Below are positions 1 through 8,584 of a stretch of DNA of 64,000 nt, piece after piece (the stretch's first letter is position 1; each line of letters opens with the position of its first letter). Made by a program: the position numbers and the translations under genes. The notes under the pieces were generated by a model. That model saw nothing but the letters and a program-made list of their open reading frames with translations, made no database searches and was not told the DNA's origin. The DNA is from HIMB11 sp965657135 (lineage in GTDB: Bacteria; Pseudomonadota; Alphaproteobacteria; Rhodobacterales; Rhodobacteraceae): assembly GCA_965657135.1 (NCBI GenBank), contig CBFHNF010000005.1, positions 84,148 to 148,147 of the forward strand, written 5' to 3'.

Positions 1-283
1 CATATTTGAAAATCGGTTCATGCACGCGCCAGAGTTGATGCGCATGGGTGCACAGATTGAGGTTCAAGGCGGTATGGCAAAAGTTACTGGTGTTGAGCGC
101 ATGAAGGGTGCGCCTGTTATGGCGACCGATTTGCGCGCGTCGGTTTCATTGATTTTGGCGGGTCTTGCCGCAGAGGGTGAAACTCGCGTTAATCGAGTGT
201 ATCATTTGGATCGCGGGTATGAACGATTGGTGGACAAACTGTCAGGGGTTGGAGCGAAAGTCGAACGGGTTCCCGGCGAATGA
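1..283 (+). CDS. murA: UDP-N-acetylglucosamine 1-carboxyvinyltransferase, C-terminal part
   Basis: MurA transfers enolpyruvate from PEP to UDP-GlcNAc, the first committed cytoplasmic step of peptidoglycan synthesis. The window opens inside the gene; only about 93 C-terminal codons are present. The DLRAS-SLILAGLAAEG stretch (the conserved Arg in a ..DLRAS.. motif contacts substrate) and the HLDRGYERLVDKLSGVGA motif are the usual end of the EPSP-synthase-like fold. The stop codon overlaps the next start as ATGA, which indicates translational coupling with the DUF2948 gene. The murA-DUF2948-hisD order is typical of Rhodobacteraceae. Confidence 0.95.
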   Translation, partial: IFENRFMHAPELMRMGAQIEVQGGMAKVTGVERMKGAPVMATDLRASVSLILAGLAAEGETRVNRVYHLDRGYERLVDKLSGVGAKVERVPGE

Positions 284-756
284 TCCAAGATGCAAGATTT
301 AATGACACGCTTGATCGACCATTAAATTTGGGTGCGCAGGATTCGGACGATTTAAGTGTTGTGTCCTCGCTTATTCAGGATGCGGTGTTGGGAGTTGGCG
401 ATATTAAATGGAACCGATCAGAACGTCAGCTTGTTGTTCTACTCAAACGGTTCCGTTGGGAAGATGTCGAGCTGGCAAAACAACAAGGGCGCGACCCTGA
501 ACGCGTCCAATCGTTACTCATCCTCCATAACGCAACGCAGGTCGCATCACAGGGGATTGATCGTTCAATTGATGATATTGTGCTGTCGTTGCTTGCAATG
601 GAATTTTCCGGGTTATCTGACGGCGTCGGAGATTTAATTTTGACATTCTCTGGCGATGGCGCTTTGAAAGTTCAAGTTGATGGGCTGGACGTTACTCTTC
701 GCGATGTAACGCGGCCCTATGTCGCCCCATCAAAACAGGTCCCGAAGCACGACTAA
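280..756 (+). CDS. DUF2948 family protein
   Basis: A 158-residue soluble protein of unknown function, recognised as the DUF2948 family that sits between murA and hisD in many Rhodobacterales and Rhizobiales. It begins with an acidic, aspartate-rich stretch, and a WNRSERQLVVLLKRFRWED segment forms the recognisable core. No catalytic motif, signal peptide or membrane segment is visible. It starts on an ATG overlapping the murA stop by four bases, so it is probably co-transcribed with murA. A function cannot be inferred from sequence alone. Confidence 0.85.
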   Translation: MIQDARFNDTLDRPLNLGAQDSDDLSVVSSLIQDAVLGVGDIKWNRSERQLVVLLKRFRWEDVELAKQQGRDPERVQSLLILHNATQVASQGIDRSIDDIVLSLLAMEFSGLSDGVGDLILTFSGDGALKVQVDGLDVTLRDVTRPYVAPSKQVPKHD

Positions 757-821
757 CGTTGCTTTGACTTGTGATCATGAAGCTTCAGCGCTATTTCACC
801 CAAGACTGAGTGGAGTAAGAC

Positions 822-2126
822 ATGCCTGTTTTTTTAAATGCGAGCGATCCGAATTTTGAAACAGAGTTTCAAACGCTTCTATCTGCCAAGCGTGAGGACA
901 GCCCTGACGTGGATCAAGTTGTGGGTGATATCATTTCCGATGTGCGCACACGAGGAGATGCCGCGGTCATTGAATTGACTGAACGCTTTGATCGCTTATC
1001 TCTGACATCGCAAAGTTTACGTTTTTCGGAATCCGAAATCGCAGAGCAAATCCAAAACGTGTCTAACGAGGATCGCGCAGCTTTGGAATTGGCAGCTGAC
1101 CGTATTCGTGCCTATCATGCAGAACAAATGCCAAAAGACGCGTGGTGGAAAGATTCATGCGGTGCTGAACTGGGATGGCGCTGGACACCTGTTGGTGCGG
1201 CGGGGCTTTATGTTCCCGGTGGGTTGGCCACCTATCCATCGTCTGTTTTAATGAACGCAATTCCTGCAAAGGTCGCAGGTGTTGAGCGTCTTGCGATTAC
1301 GGTGCCAACACCTGATGGGGCGATCAACCCATTGGTCATTTTTGCTGCACAGCTCGCGGGTGTTGATGAAATTTATCGGATCGGCGGTGCACAGGCGATT
1401 GCGGCGCTGGCCTATGGTACCGAAACGATTGAGGCCGTTGATAAAATCACCGGTCCTGGAAATGCGTTTGTCGCCGCTGCTAAACGGCGTGTATTTGGAA
1501 AAGTTGGCATTGATATGATTGCGGGCCCATCAGAGATTTTGGTGATCGCGGATAAGGACAACAATTCAGATTGGATCGCGCTTGATTTGCTGTCACAAGC
1601 GGAACATGATGAAAGTGCACAATCCATCCTAATTACAGATGATGAAGCCTTTGCAAAACAGGTTGTGGCCTCTGTTGATAAATTCCTTTTGACGCTTGAA
1701 CGCCGCGATATCGCAGGCGCAAGTTGGCGGGATTACGGTGCGATCATTTTGGTCTCAGATATGGATCAGGCGATTGCGCTGTCTGACCGTATCGCACCTG
1801 AACACCTTGAAATTTGTGTCCAAGATGCGATGGGCGTCTGCGAACAAATTACTCATGCGGGCGCAATTTTTATTGGTGCTTGGACACCAGAGGCTATCGG
1901 AGATTACGTTGGTGGGCCCAATCATGTATTGCCAACGGCACGCTCTGCTCGGTTTAGTTCGGGATTATCCGTTTTGGATTTTGTAAAACGCACGACCCTG
2001 TCTCGCATGACACCAGATGCATTGGCGCAGATTGGACCAGCTGCCGAACGCCTTGCCGCTTCAGAAGGGTTGGAAGCACATGGCTTGTCTGTCACGGCTC
2101 GCTTAAAGCAGATTAACAACCTTTAA
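822..2126 (+). CDS. hisD: histidinol dehydrogenase
   Basis: HisD is a zinc enzyme that oxidises L-histidinol to L-histidine in two NAD-dependent steps, the last stage of histidine synthesis. The 434-residue length is normal. Visible family features are the signature around GPGNAFVAAAKR...GIDMIAGPSE, the zinc-ligand region SQAEHDESAQ, the catalytic Glu-His in IAPEHLEI, GGPNHVLPT, and the C-terminal GLEAHGLSVTAR. An ATG start follows GGAGTAAGAC, a good ribosome site. Other his genes are not in the window, so hisD is separated from the rest of its pathway, as is common in this family. Confidence 0.98.
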   Translation: MPVFLNASDPNFETEFQTLLSAKREDSPDVDQVVGDIISDVRTRGDAAVIELTERFDRLSLTSQSLRFSESEIAEQIQNVSNEDRAALELAADRIRAYHAEQMPKDAWWKDSCGAELGWRWTPVGAAGLYVPGGLATYPSSVLMNAIPAKVAGVERLAITVPTPDGAINPLVIFAAQLAGVDEIYRIGGAQAIAALAYGTETIEAVDKITGPGNAFVAAAKRRVFGKVGIDMIAGPSEILVIADKDNNSDWIALDLLSQAEHDESAQSILITDDEAFAKQVVASVDKFLLTLERRDIAGASWRDYGAIILVSDMDQAIALSDRIAPEHLEICVQDAMGVCEQITHAGAIFIGAWTPEAIGDYVGGPNHVLPTARSARFSSGLSVLDFVKRTTLSRMTPDALAQIGPAAERLAASEGLEAHGLSVTARLKQINNL

Positions 2127-2200
2127 TCCTATCGATTGAACGACTGGACCATTGCAATGCTGTCCAAGGTCAAGTAGCCAATTAGTCAAGGTAAAGAAAT

Positions 2201-2680
2201 ATGACACGTATCGCACATATTCAAATTGATGATCGTAACCTGCCACCGCCGACGCCCGAGATTGAGCAAGAGCGACGCGTTGCAATATTTGATCTATTGG
2301 AAGATAACGTTTTCACATTGCCAAATCGGGATGATCGTACTGTTCCGGCTGGGCCATACCGCTTGGATCTATCGATTCGAGAAAAGAGGTTGGTGTTCGA
2401 TGTTTCAACCGATCAGGGTGAAAGAGCGGTTGAATTCCATCTTTCCCTGTCCCCGTTTCGTCAGGTTGTAAAAGATTATTGGTCCATTTGTGAAAGTTAT
2501 TATGACGCAGTAAAAAATATGCCACCAAGCCAGATTGAAACGATTGATATGGCGCGCCGCGGGATTCATAACGAAGGCGCGCGTGTTTTGTCAGAACGTT
2601 TGGAAGGGAAGGCGGAAATTGACAACGACACTGCGCGCCGACTTTTCACTCTCATCTGCGTTTTGCATTTCGGGGGCTAA
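2201..2680 (+). CDS. UPF0262 family protein
   Basis: A 159-residue soluble protein that I recognise as the UPF0262 family, found next to hisD in alphaproteobacteria; its biochemical role is unknown. The N-terminus MTRIAHIQIDDRNLPPP and the internal LSLSPFRQVVKDYWSICESYY are the recognisable parts. The start follows an AAGG-type ribosome site. The stop lies two bases before the downstream phosphatase start, so the two are likely one transcript. No membrane segment or cofactor motif is visible. Confidence 0.88.
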   Translation: MTRIAHIQIDDRNLPPPTPEIEQERRVAIFDLLEDNVFTLPNRDDRTVPAGPYRLDLSIREKRLVFDVSTDQGERAVEFHLSLSPFRQVVKDYWSICESYYDAVKNMPPSQIETIDMARRGIHNEGARVLSERLEGKAEIDNDTARRLFTLICVLHFGG

Positions 2681-2682
2681 GT

Positions 2683-3141
2683 ATGCAAAAGGACCTTCCA
2701 CAATCGGTCCTCTTTTGCTGCGATCACAATGCTGTGCGTTCGCCCATGGCCGAAGGCATAATGAAAAAATTTTATGGAACGGGCACCTATGTCCAATCTG
2801 TAGGTGTGATTAATGATTTAGAAATTGATGGTTTTGCGATTGCCACCTGCGAAGAGATTGGCGTTGAATTATCACGCCATCGTTCCCGAAGTTTCGATGA
2901 AATGGAGCAATGGGGCGATGATCTTTCGTCGTTTGATTTAATTGTAGCCTTGTCGCCCGCCAGTCAACGCAGAGCATTGGAACTCACACGATATTTTCAT
3001 TTGTCCGTCGAATATTGGCCGATCCTTGACCCAACGGGTCTGGGTGAAACACGTGAAACAAAAATGTCTTCTTATCGGCAAACGCGGGATCAGATCGTTG
3101 ATCAGTTAACGCGCCGTTGGGGACCTGCTTTGGAGGTGTAA
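2683..3141 (+). CDS. low-molecular-weight phosphatase family protein
   Basis: Member of the LMW protein-tyrosine-phosphatase/arsenate reductase fold (152 aa). The phosphate-binding P-loop C-x5-R-S is visible as Cys13-DHNAV-Arg19-Ser20, and a later DPTG supplies the candidate general-acid aspartate. The substrate is not predictable; it could be phosphotyrosine, phosphoarginine or another phosphoester. The arsenate-reductase label often given to this fold is not supported by any ars neighbour. It follows UPF0262 by two bases and runs directly into the NTF2-like gene. Confidence 0.85.
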   Translation: MQKDLPQSVLFCCDHNAVRSPMAEGIMKKFYGTGTYVQSVGVINDLEIDGFAIATCEEIGVELSRHRSRSFDEMEQWGDDLSSFDLIVALSPASQRRALELTRYFHLSVEYWPILDPTGLGETRETKMSSYRQTRDQIVDQLTRRWGPALEV

Positions 3142-3534
3142 ATGCACTCAACAATACATGCATATTTTGATGCGTTTAATGATCATAATGTTTCGGGCAT
3201 GCTAGAATGCCTTGATGCGAACGTCGCCCATCACGTGAACGAAGGCCAAATTCGCATTGGCATAGATGCCTTTCGCGAATTTTGCGAACATATGAACCAA
3301 TGCTATCATGAGACACTGACAGATATTGTTATTTTTTCTAATGAAGATGGGGATCGTGCCGCAGCAGAATACATCGTGAACGGTACCTATTTGAAAACTG
3401 ATGCTGGCCTGCCACGGGCAAGTGGTCAGAAATATCGTTTGCCTGCTGGTTCCTTCTTCACTCTCAAGAAGGGAAAAATTATACGTGTCGTTACATATTA
3501 TAATTTGGCGGATTGGACGGCTCAGGTGTCATGA
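3142..3534 (+). CDS. NTF2-like / ketosteroid isomerase-related protein
   Basis: A 130-residue protein with the SnoaL/NTF2-like cone-shaped fold: an N-terminal helix (STIHAYFDAFNDHNVSGMLECL), a DANVAHHVNEGQ strand and a C-terminal strand pair GSFFTLKKGKIIRVVTYYN. This matches the ketosteroid-isomerase-related small proteins in which substrates are mostly unknown. Its ATG immediately follows the phosphatase stop, and its own stop overlaps the next ATG, so it is embedded in a polycistronic unit with the phosphatase and the GNAT enzyme. The reaction is not predictable. Confidence 0.75.
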   Translation: MHSTIHAYFDAFNDHNVSGMLECLDANVAHHVNEGQIRIGIDAFREFCEHMNQCYHETLTDIVIFSNEDGDRAAAEYIVNGTYLKTDAGLPRASGQKYRLPAGSFFTLKKGKIIRVVTYYNLADWTAQVS

Positions 3535-4121
3535 TCGAAGTCCGTGTTTTAACAGGCGCGGATTTGGATGCGGCCTTGGATGATGTGGCACGGTTGCGGA
3601 TAAACGTTTTTCGTGAATGGCCCTATCTTTACGATGGAGATTTTGAATATGAACGCAACTACCTAAGCGCATACCGCGAAAACCCAGCGGCTGTTTTAGT
3701 AGGTGCCTTTGATGGAACATCTTTGATCGGGGCGGCGACAGGTACGCCAATGTTGGATCATGCTGATGAATTTGCGTCGGCTTTTGGTGGATTAAAATGG
3801 GATTTGTCCAAGGTCTTCTACTGCGCCGAGTCTGTTTTGTTGGTTGAGTATCGTGGCCATGGAATAGGGCATAAATTTTTCGATTTGCGCGAGGCACATG
3901 CCTGCACATTGGGATGTGACAAGGTTGCGTTCTGTGCAGTGATACGCCCTGAAAACCACCCTCTACGTCCGCAAAGCTATCGCTCGCTGGACGCATTTTG
4001 GCTCAAGCGAGGATACCAACCCCTTCCCGATGTTGTTGCCCAATTTAAGTGGAAAGACATTGATGCATCCGATGAAACGCAAAAACCGCTACAGTTCTGG
4101 GCGCACGATTTACATGTTTGA
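3531..4121 (+). CDS. GNAT family N-acetyltransferase
   Basis: A 196-residue GNAT-fold protein. The acetyl-CoA-binding part is the central LLVEYRGHGIGHKFFDLREAHA, matching the R-G-x-G-x-G/A turn after strand 4. I chose the ATG that overlaps the upstream stop (ATGA) because the protein then begins directly with IEVRVLTGADLDAAL, a normal GNAT N-terminus. The target of acetylation is unknown. Its 3' end overlaps the convergent aminotransferase gene by 12 bases. Confidence 0.85.
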   Translation: MIEVRVLTGADLDAALDDVARLRINVFREWPYLYDGDFEYERNYLSAYRENPAAVLVGAFDGTSLIGAATGTPMLDHADEFASAFGGLKWDLSKVFYCAESVLLVEYRGHGIGHKFFDLREAHACTLGCDKVAFCAVIRPENHPLRPQSYRSLDAFWLKRGYQPLPDVVAQFKWKDIDASDETQKPLQFWAHDLHV

Positions 4122-5366
4122 AATCTCGGTCATTGCATTCAGGAAGCTGCGTACTTCGTCCAAGGTATTATAGTGGCACATGGATACACGCACGCAATCG
4201 TTCCATCCCAGTGGATTTAGCACGTTTCCAGAATAGTGATCGGCCTTACGTGTGTGTGTTCGAATGCCACGTTCGTTCAGGGCGGTAACGATTTCGGCTG
4301 ATGCAACATTTTTGATCCGGAATGAAACCATTCCTTTGCGCTGTGGATTATCGGGCCCTCCGATAATTTCAACATCCTTTATATCTATCAACCCTTTTAG
4401 ATTGCCAATTCCGTGGATCATTGCCTCGCACAACACCTTTTCATGCGCGATGATTGCTTTACCTGCGCCAACTAATCTACTCCGACGATCTTGGGATGGC
4501 GCGACGTTTGCGCCTAGCCAATCCAAATAATTCACCACATCGCTAAAGGTTGCATAGGATCCCGTGTCGCGTGTGCCAAATTCCCAAGCGGTTTTTGGCC
4601 CACCCAGCAATTGTTCATGGGGTGCATGCATAAAGCGATCAGAGATCCATGCAAAGCCATACCCATGGCGTGAAAACATTTTGTAGGGCGAAATTGCATA
4701 GCCATCGACATCATATGAATCAATGTCCAGCGTTCCGTGTGCCGCGTTTTGCACCCCATCGACGACGATGTAACACTCAGGCGCGACCGCGCGAATGGCG
4801 GCTGAGATGGCCGCGACATCCATCCCCATGCCGGTGACAGGTGATGCGTGTAAAATACAGGCAACTCTGGTGTCTGCGGTGACATATTGGGCATAATCCT
4901 GCGCGCTGCTTAGACCCGTTTCATCGTCATGTGGGACACTTATATAGCGACGATTGGTATGTTCTGCCCAATGCTGCGCTGCGCTGCGTGTTGCGGGGTG
5001 CTCAATGGTTGAGCCCAATATTATGCCGCCTGCCTCTGCAGCGGTTGCAGCATTGCGGACCAATCTGAACAATAATTCTGTTCCACTTTCACCGACAAAA
5101 AACTGTCCTGACGAAGCTCCAAACAAATCCTGAGCATCGGATTTAGCCGTATTGATGACATCAACCAGTCCATAAGACGCGATATTATCACGTCCCTGAT
5201 TGTCTGGGATCGCTGCAAATTTTGTCGAGGTTTCGACCACGGAATTCAATGTCAACGCACCGCCAGCATTTTCAAAAAAGATGCGATTGCCCTGGAATGG
5301 GCAGCTATCAACATAGGCAAAACGCGCACGTATTTCTTGCATCAATCTTGGTTCTAGCTCGCTCAT
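4110..5366 (-). CDS. class V aminotransferase-fold PLP enzyme
   Basis: PLP-dependent enzyme of the cysteine desulfurase/class V fold, 418 aa. Visible PLP residues are the stacking His in IEHPA (about residue 123), Asp203 and Gln206 in VVDGVQ, and the Schiff-base Lys229 in SPYKMF. It lacks an obvious reactive-Cys loop of true IscS/SufS enzymes, so a transaminase, lyase or epimerase role is possible. The start was placed at MSELEPRL because GAGG lies eight bases upstream; a longer reading has no comparable site. It is divergent from the HMG-CoA lyase gene, and the specific reaction is unknown. Confidence 0.8.
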   Translation of the reverse strand: MSELEPRLMQEIRARFAYVDSCPFQGNRIFFENAGGALTLNSVVETSTKFAAIPDNQGRDNIASYGLVDVINTAKSDAQDLFGASSGQFFVGESGTELLFRLVRNAATAAEAGGIILGSTIEHPATRSAAQHWAEHTNRRYISVPHDDETGLSSAQDYAQYVTADTRVACILHASPVTGMGMDVAAISAAIRAVAPECYIVVDGVQNAAHGTLDIDSYDVDGYAISPYKMFSRHGYGFAWISDRFMHAPHEQLLGGPKTAWEFGTRDTGSYATFSDVVNYLDWLGANVAPSQDRRSRLVGAGKAIIAHEKVLCEAMIHGIGNLKGLIDIKDVEIIGGPDNPQRKGMVSFRIKNVASAEIVTALNERGIRTHTRKADHYSGNVLNPLGWNDCVRVSMCHYNTLDEVRSFLNAMTEISNM

Positions 5367-5487
5367 TCGTTTTTCCTCTGGGATTTCAATTTCTCTTGGG
5401 ATTGATGATGACGTAACGGTTTTTGTCAATTGGCTTGAATGGAATTGTTCCAAATATATGCTGTTACGAGATTAAGGAACGGCATCA

Positions 5488-6342
5488 ATGGACAAAATCA
5501 CGATTTTTGAGATGGGCCCGCGAGATGGTTTGCAAAACGAACCAACACTTATCAATGCGGCGGACAAAATTACACTTGTGGATATGCTTTCAGATGTTGG
5601 GTTTCGAAAAATCGAAGTAACCAGTTTTGTCAGCCCAAAGTGGGTGCCACAAATGGCTGATGCGCATGAGGTCTTGACCGGTATTTCTCGGCGTGAAGGT
5701 ATCAGCTATGCCGCACTGACACCAAATAAGCGCGGTTTTGACGATGCGCTTGCTGGCAAAGCGGATGAGGTTGCCATTTTTGGCTCCGCTTCTGAGGGGT
5801 TTTCTAAGGCGAATATAAACTGCACGATTGAAGAGAGCTTTGATCGGTTTGTTCCGATAATTCAGGCCGCACGAGAAAACGACATTCCTGTTCGGGGCTA
5901 TGTATCCTGCGTGACGGATTGTCCGTATGACGGCGCAACTGATCCGACCCAGGTTGCCTATGTCGCTGGACGCTTAATGCAGATGGGATGTTACGAGGTG
6001 TCACTAGGTGATACCATCGGTGCTGGGCGTCCCGAAACAGTTAGCAACATGTTAAAGGCAGTTTTAAACGAAGTTTCAGCTGAACATCTAGCTGGTCATT
6101 TTCACGATACGCATGGGCAGGCACTTGAAAATATCGAAGTGTCATTGGATTATGGCGTTCGCGTTTTTGATGCGGCGGTTGGTGGACTAGGCGGATGTCC
6201 CTATGCGCCAGGTGCCAAAGGGAATGTTGCAACAGAATCTGTGAACGACTTATTGTTGTCGATGGGATACGATACAGGATTAAATGTGGCCTTGTTAGAA
6301 CAAGCCGCAAAATTTGCAAAAGGAATGCGCAGTGGGGCATAA
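5488..6342 (+). CDS. mvaB: hydroxymethylglutaryl-CoA lyase
   Basis: Cleaves 3-hydroxy-3-methylglutaryl-CoA to acetyl-CoA and acetoacetate, the last step of leucine degradation. The 284-residue TIM-barrel protein shows the catalytic MGPRDGLQNE near the N-terminus (Arg12, Asp13), the metal-binding HFHDTHG (around residues 204-210) and the active-site Cys237 in GLGGCPYAPGAKGN. It overlaps the downstream crotonase gene, consistent with a shared pathway. The usual partners isovaleryl-CoA dehydrogenase and methylcrotonyl-CoA carboxylase are absent from this window. Confidence 0.96.
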   Translation: MDKITIFEMGPRDGLQNEPTLINAADKITLVDMLSDVGFRKIEVTSFVSPKWVPQMADAHEVLTGISRREGISYAALTPNKRGFDDALAGKADEVAIFGSASEGFSKANINCTIEESFDRFVPIIQAARENDIPVRGYVSCVTDCPYDGATDPTQVAYVAGRLMQMGCYEVSLGDTIGAGRPETVSNMLKAVLNEVSAEHLAGHFHDTHGQALENIEVSLDYGVRVFDAAVGGLGGCPYAPGAKGNVATESVNDLLLSMGYDTGLNVALLEQAAKFAKGMRSGA

Positions 6343-7117
6343 ATATTCAACGCTTGATGTACAGATCGATGATCGCGGTGTTGTATCACTTGTTCTGGAT
6401 CGTCCTGAAAAAAAGAATGCATTGTCTGCATTAATGATTCAGGAATTGACGCATTTTGCAACTCATTTGCCAGCACAAACGCGTGTGGTTGTCTTATCAG
6501 GAAACGGGAGCGTGTTTTGTGCGGGTGGAGACTTGGGCTGGATGCAATCCCAAATTGAGGCTGATCGCGAAACACGCATGCAAGAGGCGCGCAAATTGGC
6601 AATGATGTTGAACGCACTGAATGAAATGAATGCGCCATTGATTGGGCGGGTACATGGTGTTGCGTTTGGTGGTGGAATTGGGATGTGTTGTGTGTGCGAT
6701 TGTGTAATCGCGGCTGAAAATACAAAATTTGGTCTGACGGAAACTCGATTGGGACTAATCCCAGCGACAATTTCTCCTTACGTGTTGGCCCGGATGGGCG
6801 AAGGCGCCGCGCGCCGTGTCTTTATGTCAGCGCGCATTTTTGATGCCGCAGAGGCGCGGGAACTTGAAATCGTGTCCGCGGTCGTGAGCGATGCAGATTT
6901 AGATACGCGTATTGAAATCGAGGTTGCGCCTTATCTGTCAGTGGCCCCAGGGGCAGTGGTGGCTGCAAAAAAGCTGGCCCGTTCTTTGGGCCCAACCATT
7001 ACGGCGCAAACAATCGAAATGACGATCCAAGTGCTGGCTGATACATGGGAAAATGAAGAGGCAAAACACGGAATAAGCGCGTTTTTGAAAAAAGCACAAC
7101 CGCGTTGGTCATCTTAA
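6332..7117 (+). CDS. enoyl-CoA hydratase/isomerase family, probable methylglutaconyl-CoA hydratase
   Basis: A 261-residue crotonase-fold enzyme. The CoA-binding and oxyanion-hole segments are DRPEKKNALS, GNGSVFCAGGDLGWM and GVAFGGGIGM, followed by FGLTETRLGLIPATISPYV, which carries the candidate catalytic glutamate and resembles AUH-type methylglutaconyl-CoA hydratases. Position directly after mvaB suggests it makes HMG-CoA for that lyase. I chose a GTG start with AAAGGA seven bases upstream, giving an 11-base overlap with mvaB; an upstream TTG is possible but has no ribosome site. Confidence 0.87.
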   Translation: MGHKYSTLDVQIDDRGVVSLVLDRPEKKNALSALMIQELTHFATHLPAQTRVVVLSGNGSVFCAGGDLGWMQSQIEADRETRMQEARKLAMMLNALNEMNAPLIGRVHGVAFGGGIGMCCVCDCVIAAENTKFGLTETRLGLIPATISPYVLARMGEGAARRVFMSARIFDAAEARELEIVSAVVSDADLDTRIEIEVAPYLSVAPGAVVAAKKLARSLGPTITAQTIEMTIQVLADTWENEEAKHGISAFLKKAQPRWSS

Positions 7118-7143
7118 ATTTTGCTCTTCCATAGTTGTCGGTG

Positions 7144-7158
7144 CAGTGAGTGTCACTG
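7144..7158. repeat. short inverted repeat between convergent genes
   Basis: A 6-bp perfect inverted repeat, CAGTGA-GTG-TCACTG, in the 139-base gap between the crotonase gene and the convergent thioesterase gene. It is followed by A-rich rather than T-rich sequence on the plus strand, so it is not a convincing intrinsic terminator. The rest of the gap shows nothing else. Confidence 0.4.
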
Positions 7159-7256
7159 ATTTACAATAAAATATTTGAATTGCATACAGTTGAAAAAACG
7201 GTTCTGCAGTACTTGCTAAAACCACTTTACAAATCACGTGAGGCCTTTCGCGAGCC

Positions 7257-7691
7257 TTAGTCCGCAACCTTTATTCGTTCTAAATGCTGGCGGAAATCAT
7301 CTATGATCGGACAGGGGCGATTGGTTTCATCGCTTACTTGAACTTGTGCAAAAAAACCTTCTGCAAAAGCGGTTGGCTCATCGTTTCGAAACAGGCCAAT
7401 TTCATATGTCCAAGAGGTGCGACCGATCTTTGAAACTTTCAAACCTGCATCTACTGTATCTGGGTAGCGTGCTTCTGCAAAATAAGTGCATCCGCTTTGC
7501 ACGACCATGAACTTGATCTCGGAGATGTCGAAAAAACCACGCGTTCGTTGCCAGTTTGTGACGGCAGTGTCGATCAACGAATAGTGGACGATATTATTCA
7601 TATGCCCATAGGCGTCATTATCCTCCCAGCGGGTTTGTAGTGTTTGGAAATCAAAATAAGCCGAGCGTGGGCTGGGACCTGATTTAGACAT
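7257..7691 (-). CDS. acyl-CoA thioesterase, 4HBT (YbgC/FadM-like) family
   Basis: A 144-residue hotdog-fold thioesterase. The RWEDNDAYGHMNNIVHYSLIDTAVTNW motif holds the catalytic Asp-x3-H-N pattern of the 4HBT family. It probably hydrolyses a short- or medium-chain acyl-CoA; the substrate is unknown. The start is set at MSKSGPSP because AGGAG lies five bases upstream. A much longer in-frame reading extends into the divergent SDR gene and is rejected. It is divergent from the SDR, sharing a 123-base promoter region. Confidence 0.85.
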   Translation of the reverse strand: MSKSGPSPRSAYFDFQTLQTRWEDNDAYGHMNNIVHYSLIDTAVTNWQRTRGFFDISEIKFMVVQSGCTYFAEARYPDTVDAGLKVSKIGRTSWTYEIGLFRNDEPTAFAEGFFAQVQVSDETNRPCPIIDDFRQHLERIKVAD

Positions 7692-7814
7692 GTATTCTCC
7701 TACCATCACGACCACCTGTGTGTAGTGACCATCTTTTGCGACGTTATGTTTTATAACTATGGCATTGTATTTTGTGAAATTGCAGAAAATATTAGGGCAA
7801 GTCAGGAGAATGAT

Positions 7815-8582
7815 ATGGAAATAACACACAAGCACGTCGCAATAGTAACAGGTGGTGCATCTGGTTTGGGTGCCGCAACGGTTGTCGCACTGCGCGACGC
7901 TGGGGTGCAGGTTGCTATATTTGACATGAATGTTGAATTGGGACAGCAACATGCAACTACGACTGGTGCATCTTTCGTACGCGTAGACGTTTCGAATGCG
8001 GCCGATGTTGCTGCGGCTGTTGAACAAGTTGTTGGTCATCACGGTGCTTTGCACATTGCAGTGAACTGTGCGGGAATCGGTCCGGCCGCTAAAACTGTTT
8101 CGCGCGGTGAAGCGCATCCACCTGAACTGTTTGCAAAAACAATTGGTGTAAATCTGATTGGGTCTTTTAATGTAGCTTCAATCGCGGCGGAGTACATGGC
8201 CAGAAACGAACCTGTAACACACGATGGTGGTCGAGGCGTGATTGTGAATACAGCCTCTGTTGCTGCCTATGAAGGGCAGGTTGGCCAAGTTGCATATGCC
8301 GCCTCAAAGGGCGGAATAGTTGGTATGACGCTTCCTATGGCGCGAGATTTAGCACAATTGGGAATTCGTGTAGTATCCATCGCACCCGGGTTATTTTTGA
8401 CACCTTTGTTGGAAAGTCTCCCTCAAGACGTTCAAGATAGCCTAGGCTCCCAAGTGCCGTTTCCGTCACGCCTAGGTGCGCCTGCCGAATACGCGAAAAT
8501 GGTTCGCCATATCATAGACAACGATATGTTGAATGGTGAAACAATTCGGCTGGATGGTGCAATAAGAATGGCACCGCGCTGA
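7815..8582 (+). CDS. SDR family oxidoreductase, HSD17B10-like
   Basis: A 255-residue short-chain dehydrogenase. The NAD-binding TGGASGLG lies near residues 12-19, followed by NCAGI (84-88), and the catalytic set Asn114, Ser148, Tyr161 and Lys165 (YAASK) is intact. The overall pattern resembles type II 3-hydroxyacyl-CoA/2-methyl-3-hydroxybutyryl-CoA dehydrogenases, which would fit the neighbouring acyl-CoA genes. The ATG at 7815 has AGGAG six bases upstream; an earlier in-frame ATG lies inside the promoter region and is unlikely. Confidence 0.88.
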   Translation: MEITHKHVAIVTGGASGLGAATVVALRDAGVQVAIFDMNVELGQQHATTTGASFVRVDVSNAADVAAAVEQVVGHHGALHIAVNCAGIGPAAKTVSRGEAHPPELFAKTIGVNLIGSFNVASIAAEYMARNEPVTHDGGRGVIVNTASVAAYEGQVGQVAYAASKGGIVGMTLPMARDLAQLGIRVVSIAPGLFLTPLLESLPQDVQDSLGSQVPFPSRLGAPAEYAKMVRHIIDNDMLNGETIRLDGAIRMAPR

Positions 8583-8584
8583 TT

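Noticed and set aside
7692..8117. Long minus-strand extension of the thioesterase reading frame
   Set aside because: It runs antisense through the SDR gene, has no family similarity, and the thioesterase has a good ribosome site at 7691.
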